A stretch of 53,325 nt of DNA from Pararhodospirillum oryzae (GCF_007992075.1 NZ_BJZO01000019.1:1-53325); one strand, 5' to 3'. Numbered from the stretch's first letter, positions 16,804-25,202 are shown. The notes: a model not told the origin generated them from the letters alone. Program-made: numbers and translations.

Positions 16804-17762
16804 GCACCCCCGCCGGCCGCCCCTTGCGGGTGGCGATCCAGATGGATCCCATCGAAACCATTAACATCACCGCCGACAGCACCTTTGTCCTGGCTCTCGA
16901 AGCCCAGGCGCGCGGCCATGCGCTGTATCACTACCTGCCCCAGGCCCTGGCCCTGGAGGATGGCGTGCTGAGCGCGCGCGCCCATCCCTTGCAGGTGCGC
17001 CGCGAGGCCGGCCGCCATGCCACCTTGGGCCCGGCCGTGACCTTGGACCTGGAACGCGACGTTGACGTCATCTTGATGCGCCAGGATCCGCCGTTCGACA
17101 TGGCCTACATCACCGCCACCCACCTGCTGGAGCGCGTGCATCCGCGCACGCTGGTGGTCAACGATCCAGCCTCGGTGCGCAACGCGCCCGAAAAGCTGTT
17201 CGCCACCGATTTCCCGGCGCTGGCGCCCCCCACCCTGATCACCATCGATCGCGCCGCCATCGCCGCCTTTCGCGAAACCCACCACGACATCATCGTCAAG
17301 CCCCTGTACGGCAACGGCGGCGCCGGGGTGTTCCACATCGCGCCCGGCGACGAGAACCTGAATGCCCTTCTCGACCTGTTCGCCGAGCGCTCGCGCGAGC
17401 CGGTGATGGTGCAGCGCTACCTGCCGGCGGTGCGGGCCGGCGACAAGCGGATCATCCTGATCGACGGCGAGCCGGCCGGGGCGGTCAACCGGGTACCCGC
17501 CGCCGGCGAGGCCCGCTCCAACATGCATGTCGGCGGCCGGCCCGAGAAATGCGCCCTCACCGCCCGCGACCGGGAAATCTGCGCCGCCCTTGGTCCTGTT
17601 TTGCGCGAAAGAGGCCTGATTTTCGTAGGGATTGACGTTATCGGGGACTATCTGACCGAAATCAACGTGACCTCGCCCACCGGCTTGCAGGAAATCAACC
17701 GTTTCGACGACACATGCCTGGAAGCCCGGGTGTGGGATGCGATCGAGGCCCGCCTGTCATGA
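16800..17762 (+). CDS. gshB: Glutathione synthetase
   Basis: GshB ligates glycine to gamma-glutamylcysteine using ATP in the cytoplasm, the second step of glutathione synthesis. The 320 residues are the standard bacterial length. Recognisable parts are the N-terminal substrate domain ([29 protein letters not shown]), the ATP-grasp core ([28 protein letters not shown]) and the C-terminal [12 protein letters not shown] with metal-binding residues. It is coupled to dolP upstream and to bioM downstream by 4-bp overlaps, so it may be co-transcribed with the biotin transporter. Confidence 0.96.
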   Translation: MSTPAGRPLRVAIQMDPIETINITADSTFVLALEAQARGHALYHYLPQALALEDGVLSARAHPLQVRREAGRHATLGPAVTLDLERDVDVILMRQDPPFDMAYITATHLLERVHPRTLVVNDPASVRNAPEKLFATDFPALAPPTLITIDRAAIAAFRETHHDIIVKPLYGNGGAGVFHIAPGDENLNALLDLFAERSREPVMVQRYLPAVRAGDKRIILIDGEPAGAVNRVPAAGEARSNMHVGGRPEKCALTARDREICAALGPVLRERGLIFVGIDVIGDYLTEINVTSPTGLQEINRFDDTCLEARVWDAIEARLS

Positions 17763-18604
17763 TCGGATGGCCCCGGCGCCGCCGCGCCCGCCCGGCGGAC
17801 ACGGGCGATATCCCCTCCTTGTCCGCGCCCGACGCCCCCCCGGCGCCGGGCACGGATCCGACCACCGGGGGGGTGCGCTTCGACGGCGTGCGCGTTGAGA
17901 CCCCCGAGGGCCGGGTGTTGCTGGCCGACCTCAACGTGACCCTGAGCGAACCCCGGATCGGCCTGATCGGCCCCAACGGCGCCGGCAAGAGCACCTTCCT
18001 GCGCCTGATCAACGCCCTGGTGCGCCCCACCCAGGGCCGGGTGTGGGTGGACGGTCTCGACGCGGGCCGCGAAACCCGGGCGGTGCGCCGGCGGGTGGGC
18101 TTCTTGTTCCAGGCCCCCGAGGCGCAGATCATCATGCCGACCCCGGCCGAGGACGTGGCCTTCGGCCTGGAGCCCCTGCGCCTGGGGCGCGCGGCCACCC
18201 GGGAGCGCGCCCTGGCGGCACTGGCCCGCTTCGGGCTGGCCGAACGCGCCGATCAGCCGGCCTTTGCCCTGTCGGGGGGCGAAAAACAGCGCCTCGCCCT
18301 GGCCGCCGTGCTCGCCCTGGACCCCGCCTTGGTGCTGATGGACGAGCCCACCACCCAGCTGGACCTGGCCGGCCGGCGGATGTTCGCCCGGGTGCTGGGG
18401 GGGCTGGCCCAGCGGGTGATCCTGGCCACCCATGACCTGGACCTGCTGAACACCTTCGACCGGGTGCTGGTGATCGACCAGGGCCGGATCGTCTTCGATG
18501 GCCCGCCCGCCCCGGCCCGGGCGGCCTACGAGGCCCTGGTGCTGGCCCGCGAGGCCGTAGATCCGGGCGCGGCCCCGGCCGACACCCTGGAGGCGCGGGC
18601 GTGA
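17759..18604 (+). CDS. bioM: Biotin ECF transporter ATPase BioM
   Basis: This is the energy subunit of the biotin importer. The 281 residues include Walker [10 protein letters not shown] (about 79-87), the Q-loop in [12 protein letters not shown], the signature [10 protein letters not shown], Walker B LVLMDEPT and the switch His in [20 protein letters not shown] is typical of cobalt/biotin ECF ATPases. An N-terminal extension of about 40 residues, Arg- then Pro-rich, is unusual. A later start (GTG near 17872) would remove it but has no better ribosome-binding site. The ATG overlaps the gshB stop. Confidence 0.9.
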   Translation: MIGWPRRRRARPADTGDIPSLSAPDAPPAPGTDPTTGGVRFDGVRVETPEGRVLLADLNVTLSEPRIGLIGPNGAGKSTFLRLINALVRPTQGRVWVDGLDAGRETRAVRRRVGFLFQAPEAQIIMPTPAEDVAFGLEPLRLGRAATRERALAALARFGLAERADQPAFALSGGEKQRLALAAVLALDPALVLMDEPTTQLDLAGRRMFARVLGGLAQRVILATHDLDLLNTFDRVLVIDQGRIVFDGPPAPARAAYEALVLAREAVDPGAAPADTLEARA

Positions 18605-19260
18605 TCGGGTCCCTTCATGTGCCCGGGCACTCGCTGCTGCACCGGCTGCCGGCCGGGGTCAAGCTGCTGGGCCTCAGCGCCCTTGGCCTCGCGCTGGTGT
18701 TCACCCCCGATCCCTGGATCTTGCTGGGCGCGCTGGGGGTCGTGTTCCTGGCCTACCCCCTGAGCGGCCTGGGCTGGCGCGCCCCCGTGCGCCAGGGGCT
18801 GGGCCTTTTGCCCCTGATCGCGCTCATCGCCGGCACCCAGGCGTGGCTGGTGGGCTGGCAGGATGCCGTGATGGTGTCGGCACGGCTGGCCGCCCTTCTT
18901 CTGTCGGCAACCCTGGTCAGCCTGACCACGCCGCTTGCCGCGACGCTCGCGGTTCTCGAACGCTTGCTGGCGCCGCTGGCCTGGCTGGGCCTGGCCCCCC
19001 GCGCCGTGGCCTTTGCCCTGGGGCTCACCATCCGCTTCGTGCCCGTGCTGGGCGGCCTGCTGCGCGAAACCCGCGAGGCTGCCGCCGCGCGCGGACGCGA
19101 CCGCGTGGCCTGGGCCCTGCTCGTGCCCCTGATCCTGCGCGCCTTGCGCCTGGCCGATCAGGTGAGCGAGGCGGTCGAGGCGCGCGGCCTGGAAACGCAC
19201 GCCGAACGGGCCCACCGTCCGCAATCACACCTGGACGACGGGACCGGCCAGACGGCATGA
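18601..19260 (+). CDS. bioN: Biotin ECF transporter transmembrane protein BioN
   Basis: This is the T-component of the ECF importer, coupling the ATPase to BioY. The 219 residues start with HVPGHSLLHRLPAGVKLLGL, which is characteristic of the family. There are about five membrane segments, and the coupling helices carry Ala-Arg-Gly motifs (EAAAARGRD near 160-168 and EAVEARGLE near 192-200) that contact the ATPase. It overlaps bioM by 4 bp. Confidence 0.9.
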   Translation: MIGSLHVPGHSLLHRLPAGVKLLGLSALGLALVFTPDPWILLGALGVVFLAYPLSGLGWRAPVRQGLGLLPLIALIAGTQAWLVGWQDAVMVSARLAALLLSATLVSLTTPLAATLAVLERLLAPLAWLGLAPRAVAFALGLTIRFVPVLGGLLRETREAAAARGRDRVAWALLVPLILRALRLADQVSEAVEARGLETHAERAHRPQSHLDDGTGQTA

Positions 19261-19416
19261 TGGCGGTTCTTGCCGGTTTGTCCCGGTTGGCGTTGGGGAG
19301 AAACGGGATCTTGCGCCGCCAGGCCCCTTTTCCCACGGCCCCCTGCCCCGGGCCCGCCCTCCGTGGCCCTGTCCGCCCCGACGCCGGTTCCCTCCTTGCC
19401 GGAGAGTTCCCCCTCC

Positions 19417-19980
19417 ATGGTTCGTCCCGTTCTCTCGCTCAGCGTCCGTGATCTGGTCTTGATGGGCCTGTTCGCGGGCGTGGTTGCCGCCTTGGGCCTG
19501 CTGCCCAAGATCACCTTGCCGCTGGGCGTGCCCATCACCGCCCAGTCGATGGGCCTCATGCTGGCCGGGGCCATCCTGGGCGCCCGCCGGGGGGCTGGCG
19601 CCATGCTGTTATTTCTGCTCATCGCCCTGGCTGGCCTGCCGGTGCTGGCGGGCGGGCGCACCGGCCTGGGCGCCGTGTTCAGCCCGACCGGGGGCTTTTT
19701 CCTGGGCTTTCCGGTGGCGGCGGCGGCCGTGGGCCTGATCGGGCAGGCGCTGGGCCGCCCGGGCTCGCCGATTCGCGCTTCCCTCGCCTGCCTGCTGGGG
19801 GGCGTGGGCGTGCTGTACCTGTGTGGCGTGCCTTACTGGATCGCCATGACCGGCCAGCCGGTGCTGGCGGTGCTGGGCAACGCGGCCTTGTTCCTGCCCG
19901 GCGACATCCTCAAGGCGGTTTTGGCCGGGCTGGTCGCGGCCACCGTGCACCGGGGCCTGCCCGCCCTCGGCACCCGTTAA
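19417..19980 (+). CDS. bioY: Biotin transporter substrate-binding protein BioY
   Basis: This is the S-component that binds biotin in the membrane. The ATG at 19417 gives 187 residues, the usual length. GGAGAG lies ten bases before it. Six hydrophobic segments and the BioY signatures are present: ITLPLGVPITAQSMGLMLAGAILGARRGA, GLPVLAGGRTGLGAVFSPTGGFFLGFP and LPGDILKAVLAGL. A 156-bp spacer to bioN shows no recognisable riboswitch or BioR palindrome. Together with bioMN it makes a complete high-affinity transporter. Confidence 0.92.
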   Translation: MVRPVLSLSVRDLVLMGLFAGVVAALGLLPKITLPLGVPITAQSMGLMLAGAILGARRGAGAMLLFLLIALAGLPVLAGGRTGLGAVFSPTGGFFLGFPVAAAAVGLIGQALGRPGSPIRASLACLLGGVGVLYLCGVPYWIAMTGQPVLAVLGNAALFLPGDILKAVLAGLVAATVHRGLPALGTR

Positions 19981-20007
19981 CCCCGCCCGGCAAAGGAGAC
20001 ACTCATC

Positions 20008-21153
20008 ATGCCTGAAGCGGTCATTCTTGCCGCCCGACGCACGGCGGTGGGCCGCGCCGGCGGACAATTTCGCGCCCGGAGCGCCTCGCACCTGCTGGGC
20101 CCGGTGCTGCACGCCCTTCTGGACGACTGCGGCTTGCAGGAAGCCGAGGTTGACCGGGTCATTATTGGCAACGCCCGCGAGGGCGGCAACATCGCGCGCC
20201 TCGCCGTGCTGGAAGCCGGCTTCCCTCCCGAGGTCCCGGCCTCGACCGTTGATGTTCAATGCGCCTCGGGCCTGGAAGCGATCTTGCAAGCCGTCTGGAT
20301 GGTGCAAGCCGGCGCGGCGCGGGTGGTGCTGGCGGGCGGCGTGGAAAGCGCCAGCACCGCGCCCTGGCAGGTGGAACGCCCCCGCTCCGCCACCGCCATG
20401 CCGCGCTTTTTGATGCGCACGCCGTTTTGTGGCGACGCCGCCGCCGACGAGGCGGTGGCCACGGCGGCCGAGGCGGTGGTGCGGGCCTGTGGCATCGACC
20501 GCGCCCGCCAGGATGCCTACACCGCCCAATCCCATGCCCGCGCGGCCACCGCGCACAAAGACGGCCGCTTCGAGTTCGAGCTGGTGCCCCTCCTGGGGGG
20601 CGAGCCGGAATGCGACGAGGGGCCGCGCGCCGGCCTGAGCGAGGAACGGCTGGCCCGCCTTTCGCCCCTGGTGGACGATGGCACGGTGACCACCGGCAAC
20701 AGCGCGTTGCCCGCCGATGGCGCGGCGGCGGTGATGGTGATGGAAGCCACCATGGCCCGGGCCCTGGGCGCCACCGGAGCCTTGCGCCTGATCGATGGCG
20801 TGGCCGGCGGCGTCGATCCCGGGCTGACCGGCCTGGGCGCGGTACCGGCGGCCCGGCGCCTGAGCCGGCGCGTGGGCGACCTGCCCCTGGAAAGCCTGGC
20901 CCAGATCGAGATCAACGAGGTGTTCGCGGGGCAGGCCCTGGCCTGCATCAATCAACTGTCGCTCGATCCCGAGCGGGTCAACCCCGGTGGCGGCACCCTG
21001 GCCTTTGGCCACCCCGTGGGCGCGGTCGGGGCTTTCCTGGTCGTGCGGTTGTTCCACGATCTGATGAGCGCCCCCGATCAGCGTGGCGCGGTCTTGCTGT
21101 CCAGCTCGGCCGGGCTGGGGCTGGCCGCCTTGTTTGAAACCGGGGCGCCATGA
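20008..21153 (+). CDS. Thiolase homologue lacking the second catalytic cysteine
   Basis: This belongs to the acetyl-CoA acyltransferase family, 381 residues. The nucleophile is present in VQCASGLEA (Cys85), and the C-terminal NEVFAGQA and GGGTLAFGHPVGA (catalytic His) boxes are intact. The box that normally reads CIGGGxG, with the proton-shuttling Cys, is LSSSAGLG here, so this residue is Ser. It therefore may act on other acyl-CoA chemistry or be inactive in condensation. It has a strong ribosome-binding site (AAAGGAGA), follows bioY by 27 bp, and overlaps the UMF1 transporter gene. From memory, a bioY-thiolase linkage also exists in the Bacillus yhfUTS operon. Confidence 0.85.
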   Translation: MPEAVILAARRTAVGRAGGQFRARSASHLLGPVLHALLDDCGLQEAEVDRVIIGNAREGGNIARLAVLEAGFPPEVPASTVDVQCASGLEAILQAVWMVQAGAARVVLAGGVESASTAPWQVERPRSATAMPRFLMRTPFCGDAAADEAVATAAEAVVRACGIDRARQDAYTAQSHARAATAHKDGRFEFELVPLLGGEPECDEGPRAGLSEERLARLSPLVDDGTVTTGNSALPADGAAAVMVMEATMARALGATGALRLIDGVAGGVDPGLTGLGAVPAARRLSRRVGDLPLESLAQIEINEVFAGQALACINQLSLDPERVNPGGGTLAFGHPVGAVGAFLVVRLFHDLMSAPDQRGAVLLSSSAGLGLAALFETGAP

Positions 21154-22433
21154 GCACCGGGCCCGCGCCATCCCGCCTCGCGGCCCCGGCGTGGGCCCTG
21201 TTCGACTTCGCCAACTCGGCCTATCCCACCGTCATCGCCACCTTCGTTTTTTCCGCCTACGTCACCAAGGCGGTGGCCCCCGATCCGATCACCGGGACAA
21301 CCGCGTGGGGCTATGGCATGGCGGCCTCGGGGCTGCTCATTGCCCTGATCGCGCCGCTGGGCGGCATCCTGGCCGACCGGGGCGGGCGGCGGCTGCCCTG
21401 GCTTCTGGGCTTTACCCTGGCGTGCGTCGGCCTGACCGCCGCCCTCGTCACCATCCAGCCCGATCCCGCCTTCCTGCTGCCCGCCCTGGTGTTGGTTGCC
21501 TTGTCCAACGCGGCGTTCGAGGGTGCCACGGTGTTCTACAACGCCTTGCTGCCCGCCATCGGCACCCCCCACGCCCTGGGGCGGCTGTCGGGCTGGGCCT
21601 GGGGGTTGGGCTACGCCGGCGGGCTTCTCTGCCTGGTCGTGGCCCTGTTCGGCCTCGTCCTGGCCCAGCCGCCACCCTTTGGCCTGGATCCGGCCCAGGC
21701 GGAACCGGTGCGCGCCAGCGCGCTGCTGGTTGCCGTGTGGATGGTGGTGTTCGGCTGGCCCGTGTTCGTGTTCGTGCGCGAACCCCGGCCGGCGGCCGGA
21801 TCCCCGCGCCTGGGCGAAAGCCTGCGCGACACCCTGGCCACCGTGCGCGCCCTGCCCGGCCTGCTGCGCGCCCGGCCGGGCCTGGGCTGGTTCCTGCTCG
21901 CGGCCATGGTCTACACCGACGGCATCAACACCTTGTTTGCCTTCGGGGGCATCTACGCCGCCGGCACCTTCGACCTGGACATGGCCGAAATCATCCAGTT
22001 CGGGATCGCGCTCAACGTCACCGCCGGCATCGGGGCGGCCTTGTTTGGCTGGATCGACGACCGCCTGGGCTCGCTCGCCACCGTGGCCCTGGGGCTGGGC
22101 GGCCTGATCGTGTTCGGCACGGCGGTGTTGCTGGTTGATGATGTGCGCTGGTTCCTGGGGCTTGCCATCACCATGGGCCTGTTTTTTGGCCCGGTGCAGG
22201 CGGCCAGCCGCACCTGGCTCGCGCGCGAGGCCCCGGCCGACGCCCGGGGCGAGGTGTTTGGCCTGTTCGCGCTCAGTGGCCGGATCACCGCCTTTGCCGG
22301 CCCCCTCGCCGTGGGCGTGCTCACCGACCTGTCGGGCAGCCAGCGGGTCGGCATGGGAGCGATTATTGTCTTCCTGGTCGTCGGGCTGGTGTTGCTGGGG
22401 GTCGCCTGGAAGACCCGCTCGCCCACCCCCTGA
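21150..22433 (+). CDS. MFS transporter of the UMF1/Atg22-like family
   Basis: This 427-residue, 12-segment inner-membrane protein starts with WALFDFANSAYPTVIATFVFSAY, the typical UMF1 opening. LGGILADRGGRR lies in the loop between segments 2 and 3, and FEGATVFYNALLPAI follows. The C-terminal half contains YTDGINTLFAFGGIYAAG and PVQAASRTWLAREAP. Substrates of bacterial members are unknown; amino-acid efflux is known only for the yeast vacuolar homologue. It is the last gene of the bio-thiolase operon (ATGA overlap) and converges with the next gene. Confidence 0.88.
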   Translation: MSTGPAPSRLAAPAWALFDFANSAYPTVIATFVFSAYVTKAVAPDPITGTTAWGYGMAASGLLIALIAPLGGILADRGGRRLPWLLGFTLACVGLTAALVTIQPDPAFLLPALVLVALSNAAFEGATVFYNALLPAIGTPHALGRLSGWAWGLGYAGGLLCLVVALFGLVLAQPPPFGLDPAQAEPVRASALLVAVWMVVFGWPVFVFVREPRPAAGSPRLGESLRDTLATVRALPGLLRARPGLGWFLLAAMVYTDGINTLFAFGGIYAAGTFDLDMAEIIQFGIALNVTAGIGAALFGWIDDRLGSLATVALGLGGLIVFGTAVLLVDDVRWFLGLAITMGLFFGPVQAASRTWLAREAPADARGEVFGLFALSGRITAFAGPLAVGVLTDLSGSQRVGMGAIIVFLVVGLVLLGVAWKTRSPTP

Positions 22434-22443
22434 AGCCCGTCGT

Positions 22444-23334
22444 TCAGGCTTCCGGCGGGCGGGGCAGCAAGGAAAGCGGCGCCACCTCGGCCACGGCCGC
22501 GACCACCCGCGCCATGAGGGCGCGCAGGGCGCCAAAGGAAGCGAGCGGGATGTGGGTCTGCTCGTCCATGTACAGGCGCCGGGACAATTCGATCTGCAAG
22601 GCGTGGACGCCCTCGGTCGGGCGCCCATAGTGGCCGGTGGTGTACCCCCCGGCATAGGGTGCGTTGCGGGCCACGCGCAGCCCCGCGCCGGACAGAACAC
22701 GCGCCGCCACCTGGGTCAGCTCGGCGGCGCACGACAAGCCATGCCGATCCCCCAACACCACGTCGGCCCCCTGCACGGCGGCATCGGGCCCGGCCGAGGG
22801 CATGGAATGGCAATCCAGCAACACGCAGTAGCCAAAGCGCGCCCGGGTTTCGGCGATCAGGGCGGCGAGCGTCGCGTGGTAGGGGCGGTACAGGGCTTCG
22901 ATGCGCCGGCGCGCCTCGGCAAACGGCAGGGGCTGGCGATAGATCAAGGCCCCGGCCCCGACCAGGCGCGCGATGGTGCCCAGGCCCGCCGCCACGCGCG
23001 GGCTGGTGGTGTTGGCGTAAGGGGGCAACGGGTCCGAGAACATGCCGGGATCCAGCTCGTAAGGTTCCCGGTTCACATCAACATAGGCGCGTGGATACAA
23101 GGCGCACAGCAACGGCGCCCCCAGACCGGGGGCATCGGCGAAAAGACCATCGACAAAGGTGTCCTCGGAGCGGCGCAAGGTGTCGCGATCGAGCGCCGCC
23201 TGGGCCAGGAAGGCCGGCGGATACCAGGTTCCGGAATGGGGTGAGGCAAGGACAAGAGGAACCGTCTGGCGCTTCGGGCGAAGCACCGTGCAGGCGGGGG
23301 GGGAGTTGGGACCTTCCGCGGCGGGGGCATCCAT
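22444..23334 (-). CDS. N-formylglutamate amidohydrolase family protein
   Basis: This is a zinc hydrolase homologous to HutG-type N-formylglutamate deformylase, 296 residues from the ATG at 23334 (a GTG three codons upstream is possible). The motifs VLASPHSG, SEDTFVDGLF, YVDVNREPYELDP, LLDCHSMPS and GGYTTGHYGRP fit the metal-binding and substrate sites. The final ALQIELSRRLYMDE is also typical. No other histidine-degradation genes are near, so the true substrate may be another N-acyl amino acid. It converges with the UMF1 gene (10 bp apart). Confidence 0.88.
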   Translation of the reverse strand: MDAPAAEGPNSPPACTVLRPKRQTVPLVLASPHSGTWYPPAFLAQAALDRDTLRRSEDTFVDGLFADAPGLGAPLLCALYPRAYVDVNREPYELDPGMFSDPLPPYANTTSPRVAAGLGTIARLVGAGALIYRQPLPFAEARRRIEALYRPYHATLAALIAETRARFGYCVLLDCHSMPSAGPDAAVQGADVVLGDRHGLSCAAELTQVAARVLSGAGLRVARNAPYAGGYTTGHYGRPTEGVHALQIELSRRLYMDEQTHIPLASFGALRALMARVVAAVAEVAPLSLLPRPPEA

Positions 23335-23428
23335 GAGAGTCACTATAGGCGGCCGGTCGGCCCGCCGCCACCGGGGAAACGAGATCCGGGAGCGAGCAAA
23401 AAAAATGACGGATCGAAGAAAAAGGCTC

Positions 23429-23457
23429 TTGCCAGCCCCGCCGGCAATGGGTAAAAA
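23429..23457 (+). promoter_or_regulatory. Promoter of tRNA-Val
   Basis: TTGCCA (23429-23434), a 17-base spacer and TAAAAA (23452-23457) lie about 20 bases before the tRNA. The same TTGCCA-N17 layout precedes both tRNA-Glu genes, which supports the call. Confidence 0.6.
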
Positions 23458-23477
23458 CCACTCCTCCGCAGCGGTGA

Positions 23478-23552
23478 GGGCGCGTAGCTCAGCGGGAGAG
23501 CACTACGTTGACATCGTAGGGGTCACTGGTTCAATCCCAGTCGCGCCCACCA
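23478..23552 (+). tRNA. tRNA-Val (anticodon GAC)
   Basis: The 75-nt gene folds as a standard cloverleaf. The acceptor GGGCGCG pairs with CGCGCCC, the D-arm contains AGCTCAGCGGGAGAGC, and the anticodon stem CTACG/CGTAG encloses TTGACAT (anticodon GAC). The T-arm is CTGGTTCAATCCCAG, and the CCA end is encoded. Confidence 0.96.
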
Positions 23553-23557
23553 TTCAG

Positions 23558-23592
23558 AAAGCCGCCAACCTCGACAGGTTGGCGGCTTTTCT
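23558..23592 (+). terminator. Intrinsic terminator of tRNA-Val
   Basis: A perfect 14-bp stem (23558-23571 with 23576-23589) and a CGAC loop are followed by a short T-run, five bases after the tRNA. AAAGCCGCC begins the stem. Confidence 0.85.
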
Positions 23593-23654
23593 GTTGTTGG
23601 CATCCACCCCGAAAGCCGGACAGAACCGCGCGCGACTTCAGAACCCTACCTCAC

Positions 23655-23712
23655 GCCCGACCCCGAGCGCATGACAAAACAGCCCCAGGATTACCCCCGA
23701 GGCTGACGCTCC
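23655..23712. repeat. Repeat shared with 24668-24722, copy 1
   Basis: A block with ACAAAACAGCCCCAGGAT and a following ACCCC(C)GAGGC is found here and at 24668-24722, with similar flanks (CCCGAnCGCA). It has no strong palindrome. It lies just before the toxin gene; in the second copy only about 40 bp separate it from the tRNA-Glu unit. Confidence 0.6.
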
Positions 23713-23750
23713 AGCTCATCGTGCGTGAAATCGGATTCAGGCACGACGCT

Positions 23751-24041
23751 CTAGTAGCCAAGCTCTTTTTGATGCCTGAAAGCCAGAATGCATACCGTAT
23801 CGTCGGCCGGTTCGTAGCGATACAGGGCCACACAGCCGGAATCCCCGAAGGCAATCACCAACTCGCGCAGTTCGGGCATTTCAGGGAACGGCCGGCCGAT
23901 GTCAGGGGTCGTCTCCAGCAGCAAAAAGTGCTGCTCAATGGCTTGGCCGGCTCGTCTGGCGATGTCCGTCTTGCCGGCCAAGAACCGCCGGCATCGCTCC
24001 AAGCCTTCCGCGGCCCCCTCGGTGACGATTACTTGTGGCAC
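23751..24041 (-). CDS. RelE/ParE-family toxin
   Basis: The 96-residue protein has the compact alpha/beta pattern of type II toxins: VIVTEGAAEGLERCRRFL, then IGRPFPEMPELRELVIAFGDSGCVALYRYEP and a final ILAFRHQKELGY. The last motif (R-H-x-x-E-x-G-Y) is typical of ParE/RelE-like gyrase or ribosome-dependent toxins. The start overlaps the end of the antitoxin gene by 13 bp, so the two are translationally coupled. The target (gyrase or mRNA) cannot be told from sequence. Confidence 0.85.
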   Translation of the reverse strand: MPQVIVTEGAAEGLERCRRFLAGKTDIARRAGQAIEQHFLLLETTPDIGRPFPEMPELRELVIAFGDSGCVALYRYEPADDTVCILAFRHQKELGY

Positions 24042-24301
24042 TCAGGCAGCGCCGCTTCGTCATCGCTCCCCCAGCCCTTCAACCAAGTGCGCACTTCCTG
24101 GCCGGTCAGGTGGCGGTCGGTTTCCTTGTAGGCCGCCCAGGACGCCAGGGCTTCCTGCTTGAAGTTTTCACGGGCTTCTTCGCGTTCGACGTACTGCTGG
24201 ATCGCCTCAAGCATAATCCCGTGGGGCGAGCGATGGCGCTGGTTGGCGAGGCGCTGGACGCGACCTTTCAGTGCGTCGTCGATCTTGAGAGACGTCGCCA
24301 T
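24029..24301 (-). CDS. Ribbon-helix-helix antitoxin
   Basis: The 90-residue antitoxin begins MATSLKIDDALKGRVQRLANQRHRSPHGIMLEAIQQYVEREE, a CopG-like RHH DNA-binding domain (about 1-45). A toxin-binding tail with WAAYKETDRHLTGQEVRTWLKGW follows. I chose the ATG at 24301, with AGAGG six bases upstream; the open frame extends eight codons more without similarity. It is first in the operon, as expected for self-repression. Confidence 0.85.
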   Translation of the reverse strand: MATSLKIDDALKGRVQRLANQRHRSPHGIMLEAIQQYVEREEARENFKQEALASWAAYKETDRHLTGQEVRTWLKGWGSDDEAALPECHK

Positions 24302-24311
24302 GGCGAACCTC

Positions 24312-24338
24312 TTGTCACTGAGCAATACCTCGTGACAA
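24312..24338. promoter_or_regulatory. Candidate operator of the toxin-antitoxin operon
   Basis: Perfect 7-bp arms, TTGTCAC (24312-24318) and GTGACAA (24332-24338), lie 10-37 bases before the antitoxin ATG. The location and symmetry suit an RHH repressor site. Confidence 0.55.
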
Positions 24339-24434
24339 TAAGCTCTCCCCGCCCCCCCCGAAGTCCATCCCGCTCCCCGTGCGGGATCCCGGTGGTGGAA
24401 GCAGGAAAAACACCCTGAACTTTTGGAAGAAGGA

Positions 24435-24510
24435 TGGCGTCCCCAACGGGAATCGAACCCGTGTCTTCAGCGTGAAAGGCTGATGTCCTAGGCCTCTAGA
24501 CGATGGGGAC
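24435..24510 (-). tRNA. tRNA-Glu (anticodon TTC), copy 1
   Basis: A 76-nt cloverleaf. The acceptor GTCCCCA pairs with TGGGGAC, the anticodon loop CTTTCAC gives TTC, the T-arm is CGGGTTCGATTCCCG, and the CCA end is encoded. It is identical to copy 2. Confidence 0.97.
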
Positions 24511-24578
24511 GCTGAGAGCGAAGGGGAAAAGATCCCTTGCCCGGCCCGCGCCAACCGGGGTTCTCGCGGGAGAGCCGC

Positions 24579-24607
24579 TTTCTAACGAACCCAAGCGCGC
24601 ATGGCAA
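24579..24607 (-). promoter_or_regulatory. Promoter of tRNA-Glu copy 1
   Basis: On the minus strand TTGCCA (24607-24602), a 17-base spacer and TAGAAA (24584-24579) form a good sigma-70-type promoter. It is conserved in copy 2 although part of the spacer differs. Confidence 0.7.
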
Positions 24608-24667
24608 GCGTTAGCGATGAGGACACGTGATTTCAGAGGAAAAACGCGGCGTTGCCACCGCAGAGGA

Positions 24668-24722
24668 TCAGCATCCCACCCCGAACGCACAACAAAACAG
24701 CCCCAGGATCACCCCGAGGCCG
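24668..24722. repeat. Repeat shared with 23655-23712, copy 2
   Basis: It contains CAAAACAGCCCCAGGAT and CACCCCGAGGC as in copy 1. It sits between the two tRNA-Glu units. The rest of 24608-24758 contains no gene; it has a short TA-repeat at about 24730-24741. Confidence 0.6.
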
Positions 24723-24794
24723 ACAACACACATATATATAAGGTGTGAAAGGAGGGGAAAGCAGGAAAAGTACCCTGACCTTCCGGAAGAAAGA

Positions 24795-24870
24795 TGGCGT
24801 CCCCAACGGGAATCGAACCCGTGTCTTCAGCGTGAAAGGCTGATGTCCTAGGCCTCTAGACGATGGGGAC
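24795..24870 (-). tRNA. tRNA-Glu (anticodon TTC), copy 2
   Basis: It is identical over 76 nt to copy 1 at 24435-24510, with the same TTC anticodon and encoded CCA. It lies downstream of the cold-shock gene on the same strand but has its own promoter. Confidence 0.97.
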
Positions 24871-24936
24871 GCTGAGAGCGAGGGAGGAAGATCCCTCGCC
24901 CAGCCGCGCTAACCGGGGTTATCGCGGGAGAGCCGC

Positions 24937-24965
24937 TTTCTAACGAACCTGGGTTCGTCTGGCAA
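24937..24965 (-). promoter_or_regulatory. Promoter of tRNA-Glu copy 2
   Basis: On the minus strand TTGCCA (24965-24960), 17 bases and TAGAAA (24942-24937). The layout is the same as copy 1, with a partly different spacer. Confidence 0.7.
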
Positions 24966-24995
24966 GCTCTTTTTTTGCCGTGTCGGCAAAATAAA

Positions 24996-25202
24996 TCAGA
25001 GCGGCTTCAGACCGGCGGCGGCCATCTTGCCGGTGCGGCCACGCTCCAGCTCGAACGACACCTTCTGGCCCTCACGCAGGCTATCCATGCCGGCCTGCTG
25101 AACGGCGGTGATGTGCACGAACACGTCGTTCGAACCATCATCCGGCTCGATGAAGCCATAGCCCTTGGTGATGTTGAACCACTTAACGGTGCCAGTGGAC
25201 AT
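24996..25202 (-). CDS. Cold-shock domain protein (CspA family)
   Basis: This is a single-stranded nucleic-acid-binding protein of 68 residues. [20 protein letters not shown] contains RNP1 (KGYGFI) and VFVHITAV is RNP2; [12 protein letters not shown] completes the beta-barrel. It probably acts as an RNA chaperone. A small hairpin (TTTTGCCG/CGGCAAAA) lies just after the stop at about 24969-24990, without a T-run in the right direction. The upstream spacer is long, as is common for csp leaders. Confidence 0.95.
   Translation of the reverse strand: MSTGTVKWFNITKGYGFIEPDDGSNDVFVHITAVQQAGMDSLREGQKVSFELERGRTGKMAAAGLKPL

Larger units (their letters stand above)
24399..24607. repeat. Duplicated tRNA-Glu unit, copy 1
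   Basis: The roughly 209-bp segment from AAGCAGGAAAA through the tRNA and its promoter is repeated at 24759-24965. The tRNA parts are identical and the flanks have scattered differences. The offset between copies is 360 bp. Confidence 0.8.
24759..24965. repeat. Duplicated tRNA-Glu unit, copy 2
   Basis: This is the second member of the direct duplication described at 24399-24607. It includes the tRNA, a leader of about 70 bp with conserved AACCGGGGTT and CGCGGGAGAGCCGCTTTCTAACGAAC, and the promoter. Confidence 0.8.

Noticed and set aside
19261..19416. Possible riboswitch or BioR site before bioY
   Set aside because: No known biotin-related palindrome or conserved fold could be found in this 156-bp spacer.
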